Position numbers and translations under genes: made by a program. Positions 21,740 to 33,702 of a stretch of 64,000 nt of DNA are shown here, piece after piece. Each line of letters starts with the position of its first letter. The stretch's first letter is position 1. Origin of the DNA: Rehmannia glutinosa (Eukaryota; Streptophyta; Magnoliopsida; Lamiales; Orobanchaceae); NCBI GenBank assembly GCA_016081115.2, contig JABTTQ020000358.1, positions 1 to 64,000 of the forward strand, given 5' to 3'. Below the pieces are notes generated by a model, which was not told the DNA's origin, did not search any database, and was given only the letters and a program-made list of their open reading frames with translations.

Positions 21740-23224
21740 ATTGGATCAAATGAGACCACATAATTAGAGTGAGACAGTGTGGACTAATCCTGTCCACAAA
21801 CCTATAATTTTAGATGGTTGAGATTTACCCAATTTAATAAATATTTTTTATTTATTTTAAATCTGAAAAGGGCAACATTGTAATTTTGTAATTATACATT
21901 CTCTCTCTAACCCAAAGTCATCCCACACCCCAAAACCTGTAAATATCTACACGGTGCCTCCTCCTCAGCAGGTATATTATATGTTCAACAATAAACGCAG
22001 CGAGGCTAAGGTTTTACTCGCATCACAGATAGCTTGCTCCGAAGGAATAAATTTAGTCGGAGCTTCGAGAGTGGTGTTGCTTGACGTGGTTTGGAACCCG
22101 TCGGTCGAACGGCAAGCCATTTGTCGAGCCTACAGGCTTGGACAAACGAAGCTGGTTTATATTTATCATTTGGTGATTTTCTGCCAAATACGCCATAGGA
22201 AATGGCAATACCAATGAAGAGAAGGTGAATAATTTCCCAAAACTCCGTGAAAATGGTTTGGGGAGCAGAGTATTGGTGGTATGATTGAGAGGATTGTTCA
22301 CCAGCCCAAGGAATCTCATTTCATCAACAATTTTGGCTTTGTGGATCTTACTTGACTTGTCAACTGTCTCAGCATTTTTTTGTTAATGGAGGTTAAAATA
22401 ATGGAGGTTCTAGGTTTTTTTCTAGGTGAAGAAGACAAATTTATATGTTTGATGTATACTTACATGTTAGTAGGTTATTGTACATTTATATGTTTTTCGA
22501 TGTATATTTAGATGTGTTTTGCTGTATAAGTAGTTAATTTTTATGTATGTATTTATGTTGTTGTATACTTTTTTTTTGTTGTATACTTATATGTGTTTTT
22601 ATGTATACTTATATGTGTTTTGTTGTATACTTATATTTTTTGTTTGACCATTTTAATATGCAGTAAAAATATGTTAAATATACAACATAATAGTGTTAAG
22701 TATACATCAAATATATGCTAAATATACAACACAATAATGAGCATGATTTTCTCTCTCTATAATTGATTTAATTAATCCACGGTCCCCACATATTAATGAG
22801 TGTGATTCTCTCTCTCTTTATATAACTGATTCCTTAATTAATGGTCCCCACATATTTTTGTTTTGACCATTTTAATATTGATAAAATTATGTTAAACATA
22901 CAACAAAATAGTGTTAAGTATACAACAAATCATTGATAAGTGTACAACATCTTGCGCATTTACGAATATATGCGCGATTTTCTCTCTCCAGCGCGATTTT
23001 CTCGTGATTTTCTCTCTCCCCACGTGATTTTCTCTCTCCTATTAGCTTATTCCATATTTAGATGGTCCCCCACTTGATTAATTTGACAATTATACCCTTA
23101 TTTTGTATTAATTAAATGTTTAATGTAGTTTTAACCCCTATTTATCTTAGCCATTGATATAGATAAGGGAGGATTGAGATGAGTCCACATTGTCTCACTA
23201 TAATATGTGGTCTCATTATAACCT

Positions 23225-23226
<2 letters not shown>
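21737..23226. mobile_element. Pack-type TIR transposon, copy 2, carrying a helicase fragment
   Basis: Left end TTGGATCAAATGAGACCACA then 'gagacagtgtggactaatcc'; right end, inverted, 'gatgagtccacattgtct...tatgtggtctcattataacctcc'. TA repeats flank both sides (21698-21736 and 23227-23281). The cargo at 21954-22352 resembles a CLASSY-type SNF2 protein. The right part has reiterated 'ttgtatacttatatgtgttt' units (22440-22640). Confidence 0.78.
21954..22352 (+). pseudogene. Captured CLASSY-type SNF2 helicase C-terminal fragment
   Basis: The frame reads SEAKVLLASQIACSEGINLV, then GASRVVLLDVVWNPSVERQA and RAYRLGQTKLVYIYHLV. This is the helicase-C motif V/VI region of SNF2 ATPases of the CLASSY/DRD1 group, which recruit RNA polymerase IV/V machinery in RNA-directed DNA methylation. 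After YHLV the frame decays. A second segment around 22275-22352 (GGMIERIVHQPKESHFINNF) resembles a downstream CLASSY exon and ends in TGA. No N-terminal domains or Walker motifs are present, so it is a transposon-borne fragment, not a gene. Confidence 0.75.

Positions 23227-23281
<55 letters not shown>
23227..23281. repeat. (TA)n microsatellite
   Basis: About 27 TA units directly abutting the right end of Pack-type copy 2. Confidence 0.9.
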
Positions 23282-23284
<3 letters not shown>

Positions 23285-24645
23285 CAGAATTATTAAATTA
23301 TATGGTTATTAACTATGTATAATGTACCTTCGATTAAGTGATTCATTAGTCATTACCCAAAAATTGAACACATGTATGATTGTGTTTTCAAAATATATTT
23401 TCTATTTTCCAACTATTCCGGAAAATGACTTTATTTTTTTAGGAAAGTACGTTCTAAGTCGAAATGAAGTCATTCTTTTTTTATGGAAATATTCTTTTAG
23501 AAAAACAACCAAACATATTTTTACCATAATCACGCAAATTTATGTAAAAAATACTTCAAAAATTATAACCAAATAAAATTTCACTACAATCATGCAAATC
23601 TATACTTAATTCAAAAACTATAATCAAGTATATTTTTGTTTCCAAATGTATATTATAATAGAAATTTAGACAATTAAAAATCAATAAATTTGAAAAATCA
23701 TTTTGCAACACTTAAAAGTGGAACTTGGACTTGAAAATTGGGTTTGAACCCAATTTCAATTTAGTCCACAGAAATGGTCTTTATAAAAAGGCAAATTGTT
23801 ACCTTCCTAGGATCAAATGTTCCAAGATAGCAACAGTCACAATTTTGTAAAAGGTCCATGTCTACAAAGTTAATGATTTGAGTTATAGATTCTTGTTTCT
23901 TTTCGTTTTTTTTTTTTAATTAAATAACTTCTCTTTTCAAAATTAACCCTAAACCCTAAAATAGATAGAACAATGATATAATACAACAAAACATAAACAC
24001 AAAGGATCAGTTTTGGATATATTGTAAGCTATAGGGTTTGTGCCACTTTTTTATAATATTATTAGAAAGTCTCAGGCCATGAGACGGACTCAATTCACTT
24101 TACTAATCAAATCAAGTTATAATCAAATTTAAATGAGCTAGCTAATATGTATTATTTCAAGATCCATCTCACGAAATTAATTAAATTAGCGAGACCTCTC
24201 ATACTTTTATCATTTTTATTGTTGCAAAGATTGATAGAATGAAGTTAACATAGTGAATTAGTGATCAGTAACTATGCTTACGACAAAAAAAAAAAAAAAA
24301 AATTGCCGTTTTGGAACATCAAGGAGCCACAACACAAATAGTGAAAGCAAAAAAGGCCAATTTTCAGGAAATATCAACCAATGATATTTTTGGGTAAAGA
24401 TATCGTCATGATAGTCATATTTGACAACACCCTGACTATCTGTCGAGACAGACAGGCCAAGTTACATAGACTAAATCTCAAAGAAGAAACTAAGCAACAC
24501 CACATTCATTGTCTTTTAGTGGAAAAAAAAAATTACAGATAAGTTCAGATAGCTAGATAAAGAGTTCTCCAAATTTCTTCATACAACAATTATTATTATT
24601 ATTATTTTAATTTCCAAATGTTGTGTTATTTGCCGGATGAGCCAT
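23282..24645. other. Intergenic, 3' flank of TFL1
   Basis: AT-rich with homopolymer runs. There is a two-unit telomere-like motif (accctaaaccctaaa) at about 23944-23958 and an (ATT)n tract at 24589-24606 just past the TFL1 stop. No gene seen. Confidence 0.5.
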
Positions 24646-25984
24646 TTAGCGCCTTCTGGCGGCGGTTTCACGCTGTGCATTGAAGAATACGGCGGCGACG
24701 GGGAGGCCGAGCTCATTATCGGCGGCGAAACGGCGGGTGTTGAAGTGGTCCCTGGAGGTAGGCAGGCTCTTAAGTACTGTTTGTCTGCCTTTTTGCTTGA
24801 ACAGAACGAACACAAACCTATGGATTCCTATATTGGGCCTTGGAATCTCATAGCTTACCACCTCTTTTCCTGTCCAGAAAAATTAAAAAAAAAAAAAAAA
24901 ACTATTTATAACTCGGCCCAATATTATTCTTTTTCACAGTGGTTTTAATTTGGGTGTGTACAGTGTGACCATATGTTCTTACCAAATGTGGCATCTGTTG
25001 TGCCTGGAATGTCGGTCACTAACCTGCAGTAACATATATAGGTTTTTTTGCAAAAGAAAAATATTAGTGACAAAAGCACGAATTAATTGATTCATAGCCT
25101 ATATTTTATACTAGTACAAGTTTTTCTTCTTAAAAATGGCTTAACATTATCTATTCAGTAAAAATGAAACCCATTTTCGATTTTACCTTTTACTCTTTAT
25201 GTCTCAAATATATAATTCGCTTTTTATATTTAACAGTACTGTTTCAATTTTTTACTGTTATAACCTAATTTAATATGTGTTTTGTTTGTAATTACACTAA
25301 ATGGCAAAACAAGTAAATAATTTGTATATTTGTAATTTTCATTATTTTTCTTAATCTGTGTGAAAAGTTAAACTAAATTGTATGATTGGGAGTAGTAGTA
25401 TTTTCTGGATGATCATAAACTCGTTTTCATTTGCCTTTTGATAATTAATGAATATATTTACCCTAGTGGGTTTTGGCCATATATGGTATTTCCATACATG
25501 TCATGTTTAGTAATTAGTACTTCATTGCAATGATAAGACTCCAAAAGTTCTTTTTTCAACTTTTTTGAAAGAAAAAAAAAAAAAAACTATTAAGAGTTAA
25601 ATATTGATGTAAATAAATATACCACTGGAGGTGTTCCCTGAGATATGGATCACTAGGGCCTGGGACATCAGGGTCAGTCATAACCTGCAATATATATATT
25701 TCATTAAAAAAAAACAAGGACAATAATTAATCCAGCACATTAAGTATATATAGCAAACTAAATGGAAAAAAAGAATTAATTACCAAAGTATAAAAAGTCC
25801 TCATGTCACCTCCTTGAACCTCAACCCTTGGTTTGATAGCAACTGCAGAAGGATAAAACTCATGACCATTAAAGACCTGTTTGTTTCCATTATAAGTGAC
25901 AAACATTTTTGTGTTTGGACTGAAACCATCCAAAACATCCCCAATCACTCTCCCAACTATGAGGGGGTCTGACATTCTTGCCAT
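24646..25984 (-). CDS. TFL1: TERMINAL FLOWER 1/CENTRORADIALIS-like PEBP protein
   Basis: TFL1 proteins repress flowering and keep the inflorescence meristem indeterminate by competing with FT for the bZIP factor FD on 14-3-3 proteins. Four exons on the minus strand: 25984-25784 (201 bp), 25684-25623 (62), 25023-24983 (41) and 24869-24646 (224), the canonical PEBP structure. They join without frameshift to 175 residues. The start is [17 protein letters not shown]. Motifs: [11 protein letters not shown] (71-81), GIHRFVF (116-122) and C-terminal [11 protein letters not shown]. The residues that separate repressors from FT are of TFL1 type: His85 (FT has Tyr) and Asp142 in SRDHFN (FT has Gln). 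Unusual: residue 87 is Gln (REHLQW) where the family has His in the ligand pocket. TFL1 rather than BFT or CEN is favoured by [10 protein letters not shown] and [12 protein letters not shown]. The gene looks intact. Confidence 0.95.
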
Positions 25985-26097
25985 TAATTATTTATGTAGA
26001 GAGAGATAAACAAAGAGAGAGATTGGAGAGGAAAAAATTTACTGAGGAAATAATTAGTTACTTTTTGTTTGATAGGGAATTAAAAGAGAAGAGGGCC

Positions 26098-26106
26098 ATA
26101 TATATA
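26098..26106 (-). promoter_or_regulatory. Possible TATA box of TFL1
   Basis: A TATATATA tract about 115-120 bp upstream of the TFL1 ATG on the minus strand. The leader between them is pyrimidine-rich (CTCTCTCT on the minus strand). It is the only TATA-like motif at a suitable distance. Confidence 0.4.
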
Positions 26107-26374
26107 GTGTAAAGAAGCATATTCTTAGTATGTAATAAACTCTAATAATACTGGACCTGATGAAGATATGTTTAGAGAGAGTGCAAAAGTGCAGAGAAAT
26201 GGGGCATGAAAGAAGGGCAGAGAGAGCTCAGCCAAAACTGACCCCCACCTACATTGCCCCTCAACTCTTCTTCTTCCTTTTTTTTTTCTCCCTTTCTTTT
26301 GTTGTAGCTTAGGCTTTTTAGTTCTTTTCCAATAGTAGAAACAGAATAAAGCAGAATGTGTATTAAGAATTTGT

Positions 26375-26518
26375 CAATGCCACGATCTTGTAGTTCAAGT
26401 AGTATCGCTCACCTTTTGTAAGAGTGTTGACAAGAGTTCGAACCCTGTATTTTTCAGTTTCTTCGAAATTTTTCTCCTCCCTTCAACTACTACTCCCAAC
26501 TTATTAACAAAAAAAAAT
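26375..26518 (+). mobile_element. SINE, family B, copy 1
   Basis: tRNA-derived head: A box TAGTTCAAGTAG (about 26391) and B box GAGTTCGAACCC (about 26433), then a conserved body ('ttcagtttcttcgaaatttt', 'ctcccaacttatta') and an A tail. It is flanked by gaatttgt (26367-26374 and 26519-26526). The same family occurs at 29836 and 62556. Confidence 0.78.
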
Positions 26519-26529
26519 GAATTTGTGAT

Positions 26530-26810
26530 GGTTGCATGCCCCGGGCATAGCTGAGTTGGTAAGGACTGAGGTGGTGTGGGGTGCATTCCTCTGGCGATGC
26601 AGGTTCGAATCCCGTATGCAGAGCAAATTCTCACTGAAATATTGTGGGGATCTGTTTTGGGAGGCGAATTCTATTGGCTCTCTCCCTCAGGACCCTGCCG
26701 CTCGGGCACATCCCTCGATTTACATCCAGATAGGTCAAGGGATCTTTGGCACTGGCAAATCCAGGATTAGTCTGGCTTACGCCTATGTATCAGGATTATC
26801 AAAAAAACAA
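26530..26810 (+). mobile_element. SINE, family A, perfect 11-bp TSD
   Basis: tRNA-like head with A box TAGCTGAGTTGG (about 26548) and B box GGTTCGAATCCC (about 26601), a 180-bp unique body and an A-rich tail. The 11-bp duplication gaatttgtgat is identical at 26519-26529 and 26811-26821. It lies immediately downstream of the family-B SINE and reuses its target site. Confidence 0.9.
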
Positions 26811-26821
26811 GAATTTGTGAT

Positions 26822-28659
26822 TATTTAGGCTAGCTAATAACATGGACTGAGTTGGGATTCAATTTCATGTCTCACTTCCTATTCCACTTGACATGTGTAA
26901 ATACATCTACAATATCAACATCACATGCTTATCATATATAAAAATGTGTCAATCATTCAACGAAGTGGAATACAAAATCTGAACTAGAGATCACTTTCTT
27001 TACGGAGGAAGTTCACAAAGGCTACTCAGCCTTGATAGGCACATTGGTTTTCTACTCCAATCGGTATATCATTTTATATTTTAAATATCATGATCACTAC
27101 ACGCCAAGTGTATAACGTAGATTTTGTGTATTTCTAAGATACTTGGAATATGAGGTCAAACATAATATCTTTACATATGTAGTATTATTTTCTTCAAAAA
27201 CAACGGTTGGGAATTAATGTTGTAATCTATTGTTGGTTTAAAGAGAGATTATTTTGTTTTTATTTAAGAACTAATATCTTATTTTCATATATTCTGCTAG
27301 CTAGATTCATGCATGTGTCGACTTCTATGGTTAAACTGATATATACTATGTACCACGCATATTTTGTGGTAGACAGAGAGAAATAAAACATAAAACTATA
27401 AATTAACTTGCAGTCATTCGAATGTGTTAAGCGAAGTCTCTCACGTTATTAGAGGGTCCCATGCTTGGTATTGGTTTTTGATTCTTGATTGGTTGGATAG
27501 CTTGAACTAAACAGTGCAAACATGCTTTTTTCTTCTCTTGTGTCAGACATAAAATTATAGTTGTAGTGAAACTTTTGCATGTGGTCCCAACTCAAGTTGT
27601 CATACATACAGTACTAATAGAGGAATTAAAGGTAAATCTAGGGTTTCCTGTTTGAACATTTTTCCCATACTTGGTATGGAGAATATATCCATCTTTTGCA
27701 CTTAGGGTAATTAAGAAGAAAAAAAATTTAAAAGATGGGCTATGTAATTATTAGGATCTTCTTTTGCATGCATTATTTAACATAGAAAAATTGGGGCTTT
27801 TGCCAATTTGAGAGATTCTGGGACTAGAAATGGGCACTAATGATAAGGGCATAAAGGAGCTCCACAACACACATGGGACAGGCAATTTGTGTTTGAGTGC
27901 TTAGAGGTCATGTTAGTGCAAATTCTTTCAGACATTCTTAATATGGTAATAAAGAATTTGGATTTCTGTAATCAGAAACCAAAGTGAGTTGCCACTTTAA
28001 GACTTCTCCCATATCCCATGTTTCAGCCTTATTGGTCTTTTTCTTGATTCTATATTCTTGGTAATAATGTACCTAGTTTTAATAATCTTAATTTTACATG
28101 GGCGCACTTGAAAGGCTGCTATATATATTCTTGGTTATTTAATTTACACTCTTCTAGATGTCGCATTGGACTTTTGAGTCATGCTTTATTGATTTGATAT
28201 ATAAATAGTTGTCTACATGAGCTCATTTGAGTTCAGGTGCTTCTAACTTGAAATCGATCGCAAAGTGTTAGGCTTGTTGGGATGTACCTCACCTATAAAC
28301 ATTCAAAACTTAAGTCAGTTCGAGTTATGTGGAAATATTAACGAAACAAATGATATGAGTTTTGACTTTAAGTGCATTTTAATTTTCAGTATTATCCATG
28401 TTACACCAGGTACAGTACACTTGGTGCATGGATGAATGACAAATGTCCCATTTTTTACATGAATAATTTACAAGTGTTTTAATTTATAAGTAGTGGGACA
28501 CTTATCCGATAGATGAACACCAAATGTATGTGCACTAGATGTAGCATCTACAAGACCTTCATTTTCTAGTATATGTGAAACAGTGGAGACTATATATTTA
28601 TAGTATTTGGTACAGTTGCATGCATGACACATGTGATCAAATAGCACGTGACATGAATG
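26822..28659. other. Intergenic, upstream of TFL1
   Basis: AT-rich sequence of about 1.8 kb with no coding pattern or recognisable element ends. Distal regulatory DNA of TFL1 could lie here, but nothing in the sequence shows it. Confidence 0.4.
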
Positions 28660-28667
28660 GTCCAGAC

Positions 28668-29060
28668 CAGTGACGGATACAGGATTTTGAAAATCGGGGT
28701 GCACTGTTTAAATTTTATAAGAGCTGATCATGTAATCGTACATGAAAATTTAATACACATATATAAAAGAAATAATTAGAGAAATTAAGAAAACAGGAGA
28801 CAACAAAATATAGTTTTGGTAAATTATTGATATCATTAGCTTTTTTTATATTTTTATTTTTGTTATTTATTCAAATTGTTAAGTCAAACTTTTGATTTTT
28901 GAAATTTTATTGGGGAATTGTATTGTTTTATTTGGATTTTTTAATTCTTTTTGTAAAAATAGGGGTACAAATTTAGTATTAATTTTTTTTTTTACTAAAA
29001 TCTGTTGTTGGATATTTTCAATTTGGGGGTACAACATTGTTCCACATGGATCCGCCCCTG
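28668..29060. mobile_element. hAT MITE with perfect 8-bp TSD
   Basis: CAGTGACGGATACAGG at the left and GGATCCGCCCCTG at the right. The octamer gtccagac is identical at 28660-28667 and 29061-29068. It is related to the elements at 8665 and 9874 by its ends. Confidence 0.9.
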
Positions 29061-29069
29061 GTCCAGACG

Positions 29070-29835
29070 TTTGGAGTCGACCCGGATCCCTTCAATTAGT
29101 CGGGTCGGGATCCAAATAAAAAGGCCGCGGGTCCTGTCCTGAAGTAGTCATTTTATCATATCAAAGGGGCAAGTTTGTATAATCATAATTTTATATGTAA
29201 CTTATGATATCGGCACTTAATATGCAGACATGCTTAGACAGAGACCACTTCCATGGATAGTAATGTGGGGAAGTTCCTTCTAATTACTCATGGTATATAT
29301 ATTTCAGTTTAGTGTTATATTTTGTAATAGTTTATGTATATCACATATAAATAATGATACATATTAATTTATATTTGAAAAAGTTTTTTTTTTTTTTTGA
29401 GAAGATATTTGAAAAAGTATTGTAAACACAGACGTACATATATTATGTAAAATAAAAGATTCAACTCAAAATTAAAACTAAATTATCAACCTTTGTCCAT
29501 TAATCATTAATCAATGTGCTCTGCGTCTTGTTCTTAACTGTTATGCAACTTTTGCCAAATTAGTACTATATACATATATGTACCTTTTATTTTTTGAAAG
29601 AATATACATATATGTACTTGACAACTTAAAATGAAAAGGCAACACTGCAAAAGTTATCATCGTATTCTAATATTTAACGGACAATACGCCAATACGGTTT
29701 GGTCTCTTCATACATTTAGTGGTGGAAAAAATTGAGTTTGAGTTGACAATCTTGAAACCTTGTAACATACTATATGTACGTTTTGTGACACAGCTTGATG
29801 ACAACAAATCCTATTATTAATGATATATACATATG
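29070..29835. other. Intergenic, no gene seen
   Basis: A short inverted motif 'gacccggatccc...gggtcgggatcc' lies at 29078-29115. The rest is AT-rich and featureless. Confidence 0.4.
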
Positions 29836-29948
29836 TTGGTATCGTTCATTCTTTGTAAAGATGTTATTGCGGTTCGAACCAGATATTGTTCAGTTTCATT
29901 GAAATTTATCCCTAATCCTTCAAACAGTACTCTCAACTTATTGAAAAA
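29836..29948 (+). mobile_element. SINE, family B, copy 2 (head truncated)
   Basis: It shares 'ttggtatcgttcattctt', the B box GGTTCGAACC, 'ttcagtttcattgaaattta' and 'ctcaacttattgaaaaaa' with copies at 26375 and 62556. Approximate duplications aatgatatatacatat and aatgatctacacatat flank it. The A box is incomplete. Confidence 0.65.
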
Positions 29949-29959
29949 AATGATCTACA

Positions 29960-31024
29960 CATATTTTTCAGAAAAATGATCTACACATAAAACTTTTCAT
30001 TCTCACTTGAATGTCATTACTCATTGGCTAAATTGCATATTTAGTCCACTAACTTGTACTTAGCTACTTGCACTTCCTTCCACTAATTTAAGAGTGTGAA
30101 AAAATAGGAACTAACTTCTAATTTGTAGTACATTGAATATGTCAGCTGTCTCACTAAAAATGGTTGAATGGATTGAAATCCCCAAAATTTGGCAGCAATT
30201 TCGGTTGATTTCTCAATTGTCGATAGAGTTTGGAATTTAATGTGCAATAAATTACAAGTTAATGTCTTATTTTGTCATACTCAAATTAGTGGACGGAAGT
30301 ACAACTGGGTATAAATTAGTGGACTAATTATGCATTTTAGCCTTACTCATTAGTTATCAACAATGACAACTTAAGATAATTTTAATTAGTAGTAGTAGTA
30401 AAAATATATATACATCCATTTTTGTAATTAAAAAAGTATTTATAAAAAGATATAAAAAATAAAAAGTGGTCCTTTTTGTCTGTCATTTAATATCAATTTT
30501 ATTGTATCGACAATATTTAAAAGTACTTTAATCATCAAGCAAGAATATCAGAGCGATGATAATGCATGTAAGAGAAAAAAAAGAAGAAAAACAGAAGATA
30601 AGATTGCAAAAAACTGGAGAAGCATGTGAAACTGCAATTGTTTATATATTGTACTGACGACCCAGTAAAGTATAATTGCATTCACATAATTGGCTTCAAA
30701 TGTTTTATTTTATTTTTAAATTCATGACATGTATTAAATATTTTAACATAATTTACATAAATCCAAAGAGTCGATTACAAATAAAGTTTATATATATATA
30801 TATATAATGTGCATGTATGATGCTGCTAGAAATTAAGCGCATATCACTCAAATTCAAAGTTTTGATGAGTTATATTAATCCAATTTTTTTTTGGAGCTGG
30901 TATATTTTTCGCACGAAAGCATGCCTATAACATCAGCAAACGTTAGGCGGGCCATAGTATTATCCAAGGGAAGCTCATCCAACGCTCAAATCAACACGCG
31001 TAGGAGAATAGTTAAATAGTAAAT
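29960..31024. other. Intergenic, no gene seen
   Basis: 30040-30350 carries a weak inverted pair ('catatttagtccactaacttg' type sequence on the left, 'ttagtggactaattatgcat' on the right), possibly an old MITE of about 310 bp. No coding pattern. Confidence 0.35.
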
Positions 31025-31033
31025 GACAACATA

Positions 31034-31856
31034 GGAAATAATAAAAAATGGGTCGAGACCATTTTTCTCTCTCTTCTTGTTTTTCTTCCCTTTCTCTCTA
31101 AAAAACCAAAACCCTAATATTTTTCTTCTTTTCCTCCCCACTATTGCCCCTCCCTCTCTCGGATCTCCCCCCTTCCCCTCCCAAACAAATTGTTTTCTTC
31201 CCATGAGAATGGAAGCCATTATGGTGACCATGTGGTTGTTCAGGCTATTGCACTGCCATGAAGGCCGGTTGGTCAAAATTTCTGGTTGTTCCGGCTAGAA
31301 CTCTTTTACAATATTTCTCTTCTCTGGTTCAAGATCTGGGTTTTGGGTGTTTATTGTGGTGTGGGCCAATAGTGAGACAATGGCAGATTTGCGGAAAGCG
31401 GGGTGTCGGGATGTGGCGGTGGATTTGGGGGAGGGAGAGCCCTTTTTTTTCTTTGTTTGCTAGGTTGTTGTTTTGTCTCTTTGTTTTTATTTTGTTGCTA
31501 GGTTGTAGTTCTCTTATTTTGTTTGTGTTTTTTCTTTTTCCGGTTGATTTGTGAAACTCGTAGGCGGATCAGTTTTAACTGTTCTATAGTATGAAGTGGT
31601 TGTCGTGCCCGATTTTTGGTTTTTTAGTGTTTTACAGTCTCCATTATATAAGGAGTGTTGAGGTCTCCCAGCATGGGAGTATTCTTAGTTTTTGGTTGGA
31701 GGTTTTTATTTGTGAAGTAGATCTGAATTGGTCTTGTCAATTTTCCGCTTGGTTTTTCTTTAATCAAGTCGGCTCATAGCCAGTTGGCTACGTTTGTAGT
31801 TGTAATTTCAATTTTTGAGTTGTTCTAATTAAAAAATTATCGTTCGAAAAAAAAAA
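31034..31856 (+). mobile_element. Poly(A)-terminated retroposon, probably a truncated LINE or retrocopy
   Basis: About 820 bp ending in A10. The octamer gacaacat lies before it (31025-31032) and directly after the A tail (31857-31864), consistent with target-primed retroposition. The 5' part is CT-rich with leader-like 'accaaaaccctaat'. Frames are short and no reverse transcriptase or endonuclease motif is visible. A processed copy of a host mRNA is the alternative. Confidence 0.5.
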
Positions 31857-31979
31857 GACAACATTAAGAGTAACTTACTCATAATACTTACAAATAACAA
31901 GGAGGACCTTTTTATACCTAGGTTGTTAGGCCGTATGGCCGGGCTTGGTGTGATAACGTGGGTTGGCGAACCAAATAAT

Positions 31980-33265
31980 TGTTGGAAAAAACAGGTTGGT
32001 GTATACCGAATGACTGAAAATAGTTGAGCAGAGTAACGGTAAAAATCGAGACGTCGAGGCAAGAGTTGGACTCTTTCTTTAAGACGAGATTGACCCGCTC
32101 ACGGTGCTTACGGAATACGGCAATCATCTCCCAAGATACAACCACGAACTACTTGCGATAGTTGCACTACAAATCGCAAGTACGGCGAACACTAAGATGT
32201 TTTTGAACTCTCTTGACAAAGTTATGCAGAAAAAATGAAGCAGAATTCGAAATTGATGTGTTGAAATGAATTCTGTGGTCTGGTTTATATAGACTTCTGG
32301 TGCCTCTTCAGACTGGGTGCAACCCCTGGTCCGGATCAGTCTTGACCGTCAGATCGCGCCCTGTGGTTAACAGCTGCGATCTGATGGTTCTGATCGCATC
32401 TGTCTGAAGGAACACACCCTTTTGGCATATACCTCTGCACACTGGATAGACGCGTCCAGTCATGGTGCCCCGTCAGCGAACAGACGCATCCAATCAGCGC
32501 CACGTGTACGATCCTGCCAAGTCACTGCCACCCGAGCTGCCCTGCCACGTCACCGAGCCACTGGACTGAACCCTGGTTTGATTTTCCAAAACTTTAAGGC
32601 TCCTCAAAGCTCCTCACGACGATGCGTACGTGTGAAGTGCAAAGTGCGCCTCGAAAGCGCCCAATGCAACTATGTGCCTTTTGAGCTAGCCAAAGGCTAG
32701 TCAAAATTGACTTGGTCCACTAGGGTGTACCATAAGGAGTTCCACTTGATTGCTCCTTATTAGTGGTGAAGTTCTTTATTAACTAGTTAAAAATTTAATA
32801 TGTTTCCTATGTGGGATATGGCTTTCCATATTCCCACCCCTTTTATATTTCATATATAAAAGCATTTTAAGTGGCCAACTTTATGCATTTATTTCTCATT
32901 CACCCGATATTGGTTTTGAGAAATTCAAAATGCTAAACTCATCTATCCGTGGCGTAGATGACGTTTATCTCATTTATTTCATACTTAGAATAAATGACCT
33001 TACTTAAATAATTGGTCAAAATCGGGTCAAAACCCAATATATCAAACCAATTCCAATAATAATTTTATTTGTGATCCGATAATAGTTAGATAATATTAGG
33101 AAATTAATTAAATAATATGGAGTTAAATAATGTATAAAATAATCATAATTGGAAAGTCGAGTTTGTCCTGACAATATCAAAAAACCTGAACCACATTGGC
33201 CACATCACAGGGTCGTCCCTTTTTTTTTTTTTTCAAGCAACATAGGATCGAACATTTGTGAAATC
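31980..33265 (-). repeat. 3' LTR of the copia element
   Basis: About 1,286 bp. It contains about 240 bp (roughly 32330-32640) missing or replaced in the other LTR. Confidence 0.8.
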
Positions 33266-33702
33266 AAAACAACAACAACATGCACACAATAATTGTTCAG
33301 CTGTTTATGTTCAGCTGTTTATGTAAACCAAAACAACAACATGCACACAATATCTTTCCTAACACCATTTGGTTCTCACGGTTGTGTCTATTTTGGCCCT
33401 GGACAACATCTTGGATTCATAAGTGTTTCGTTGAAGTGGCCCGTCTTCACACTTATATAGGTGATCTACTATTAGGAGTATCCTGCCATACTCCACTTCT
33501 TTAAAGTATAGGAATCATTAAAAGTTTATAACTTAACCTCACCACATTTAGCAGATTTCTCCACTTGGACAGGAATGAGCTGTAATATGCTCCAAGTGTT
33601 TATCTGAATATTCATAACTTAGTTGTCCCATTGAACCAAGGTCTTGGGATCTCCAATTCACAAGATTGGGTTACCCCTATGAACATTCTTATTTTGTGGA
33701 TT

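Noticed and set aside
23944..23958. Telomeric repeat, possible chromosome end or fusion
   Set aside because: Only two units; common as a short telo-box by chance.
24637..24948. Plus-strand frame over TFL1 exon 4
   Set aside because: Antisense shadow of a well-supported exon.
26548..26612. tRNA gene
   Set aside because: A and B boxes are present, but there is no cloverleaf fold, and the body and A tail show a SINE.
26532..26828. Plus-strand frames at 26532-26828
   Set aside because: Entirely within the SINE defined by its 11-bp duplication and Pol III boxes.
31591..31779. 62-residue frame in the poly(A) retroposon
   Set aside because: Short, hydrophobic, no domain; chance frame.
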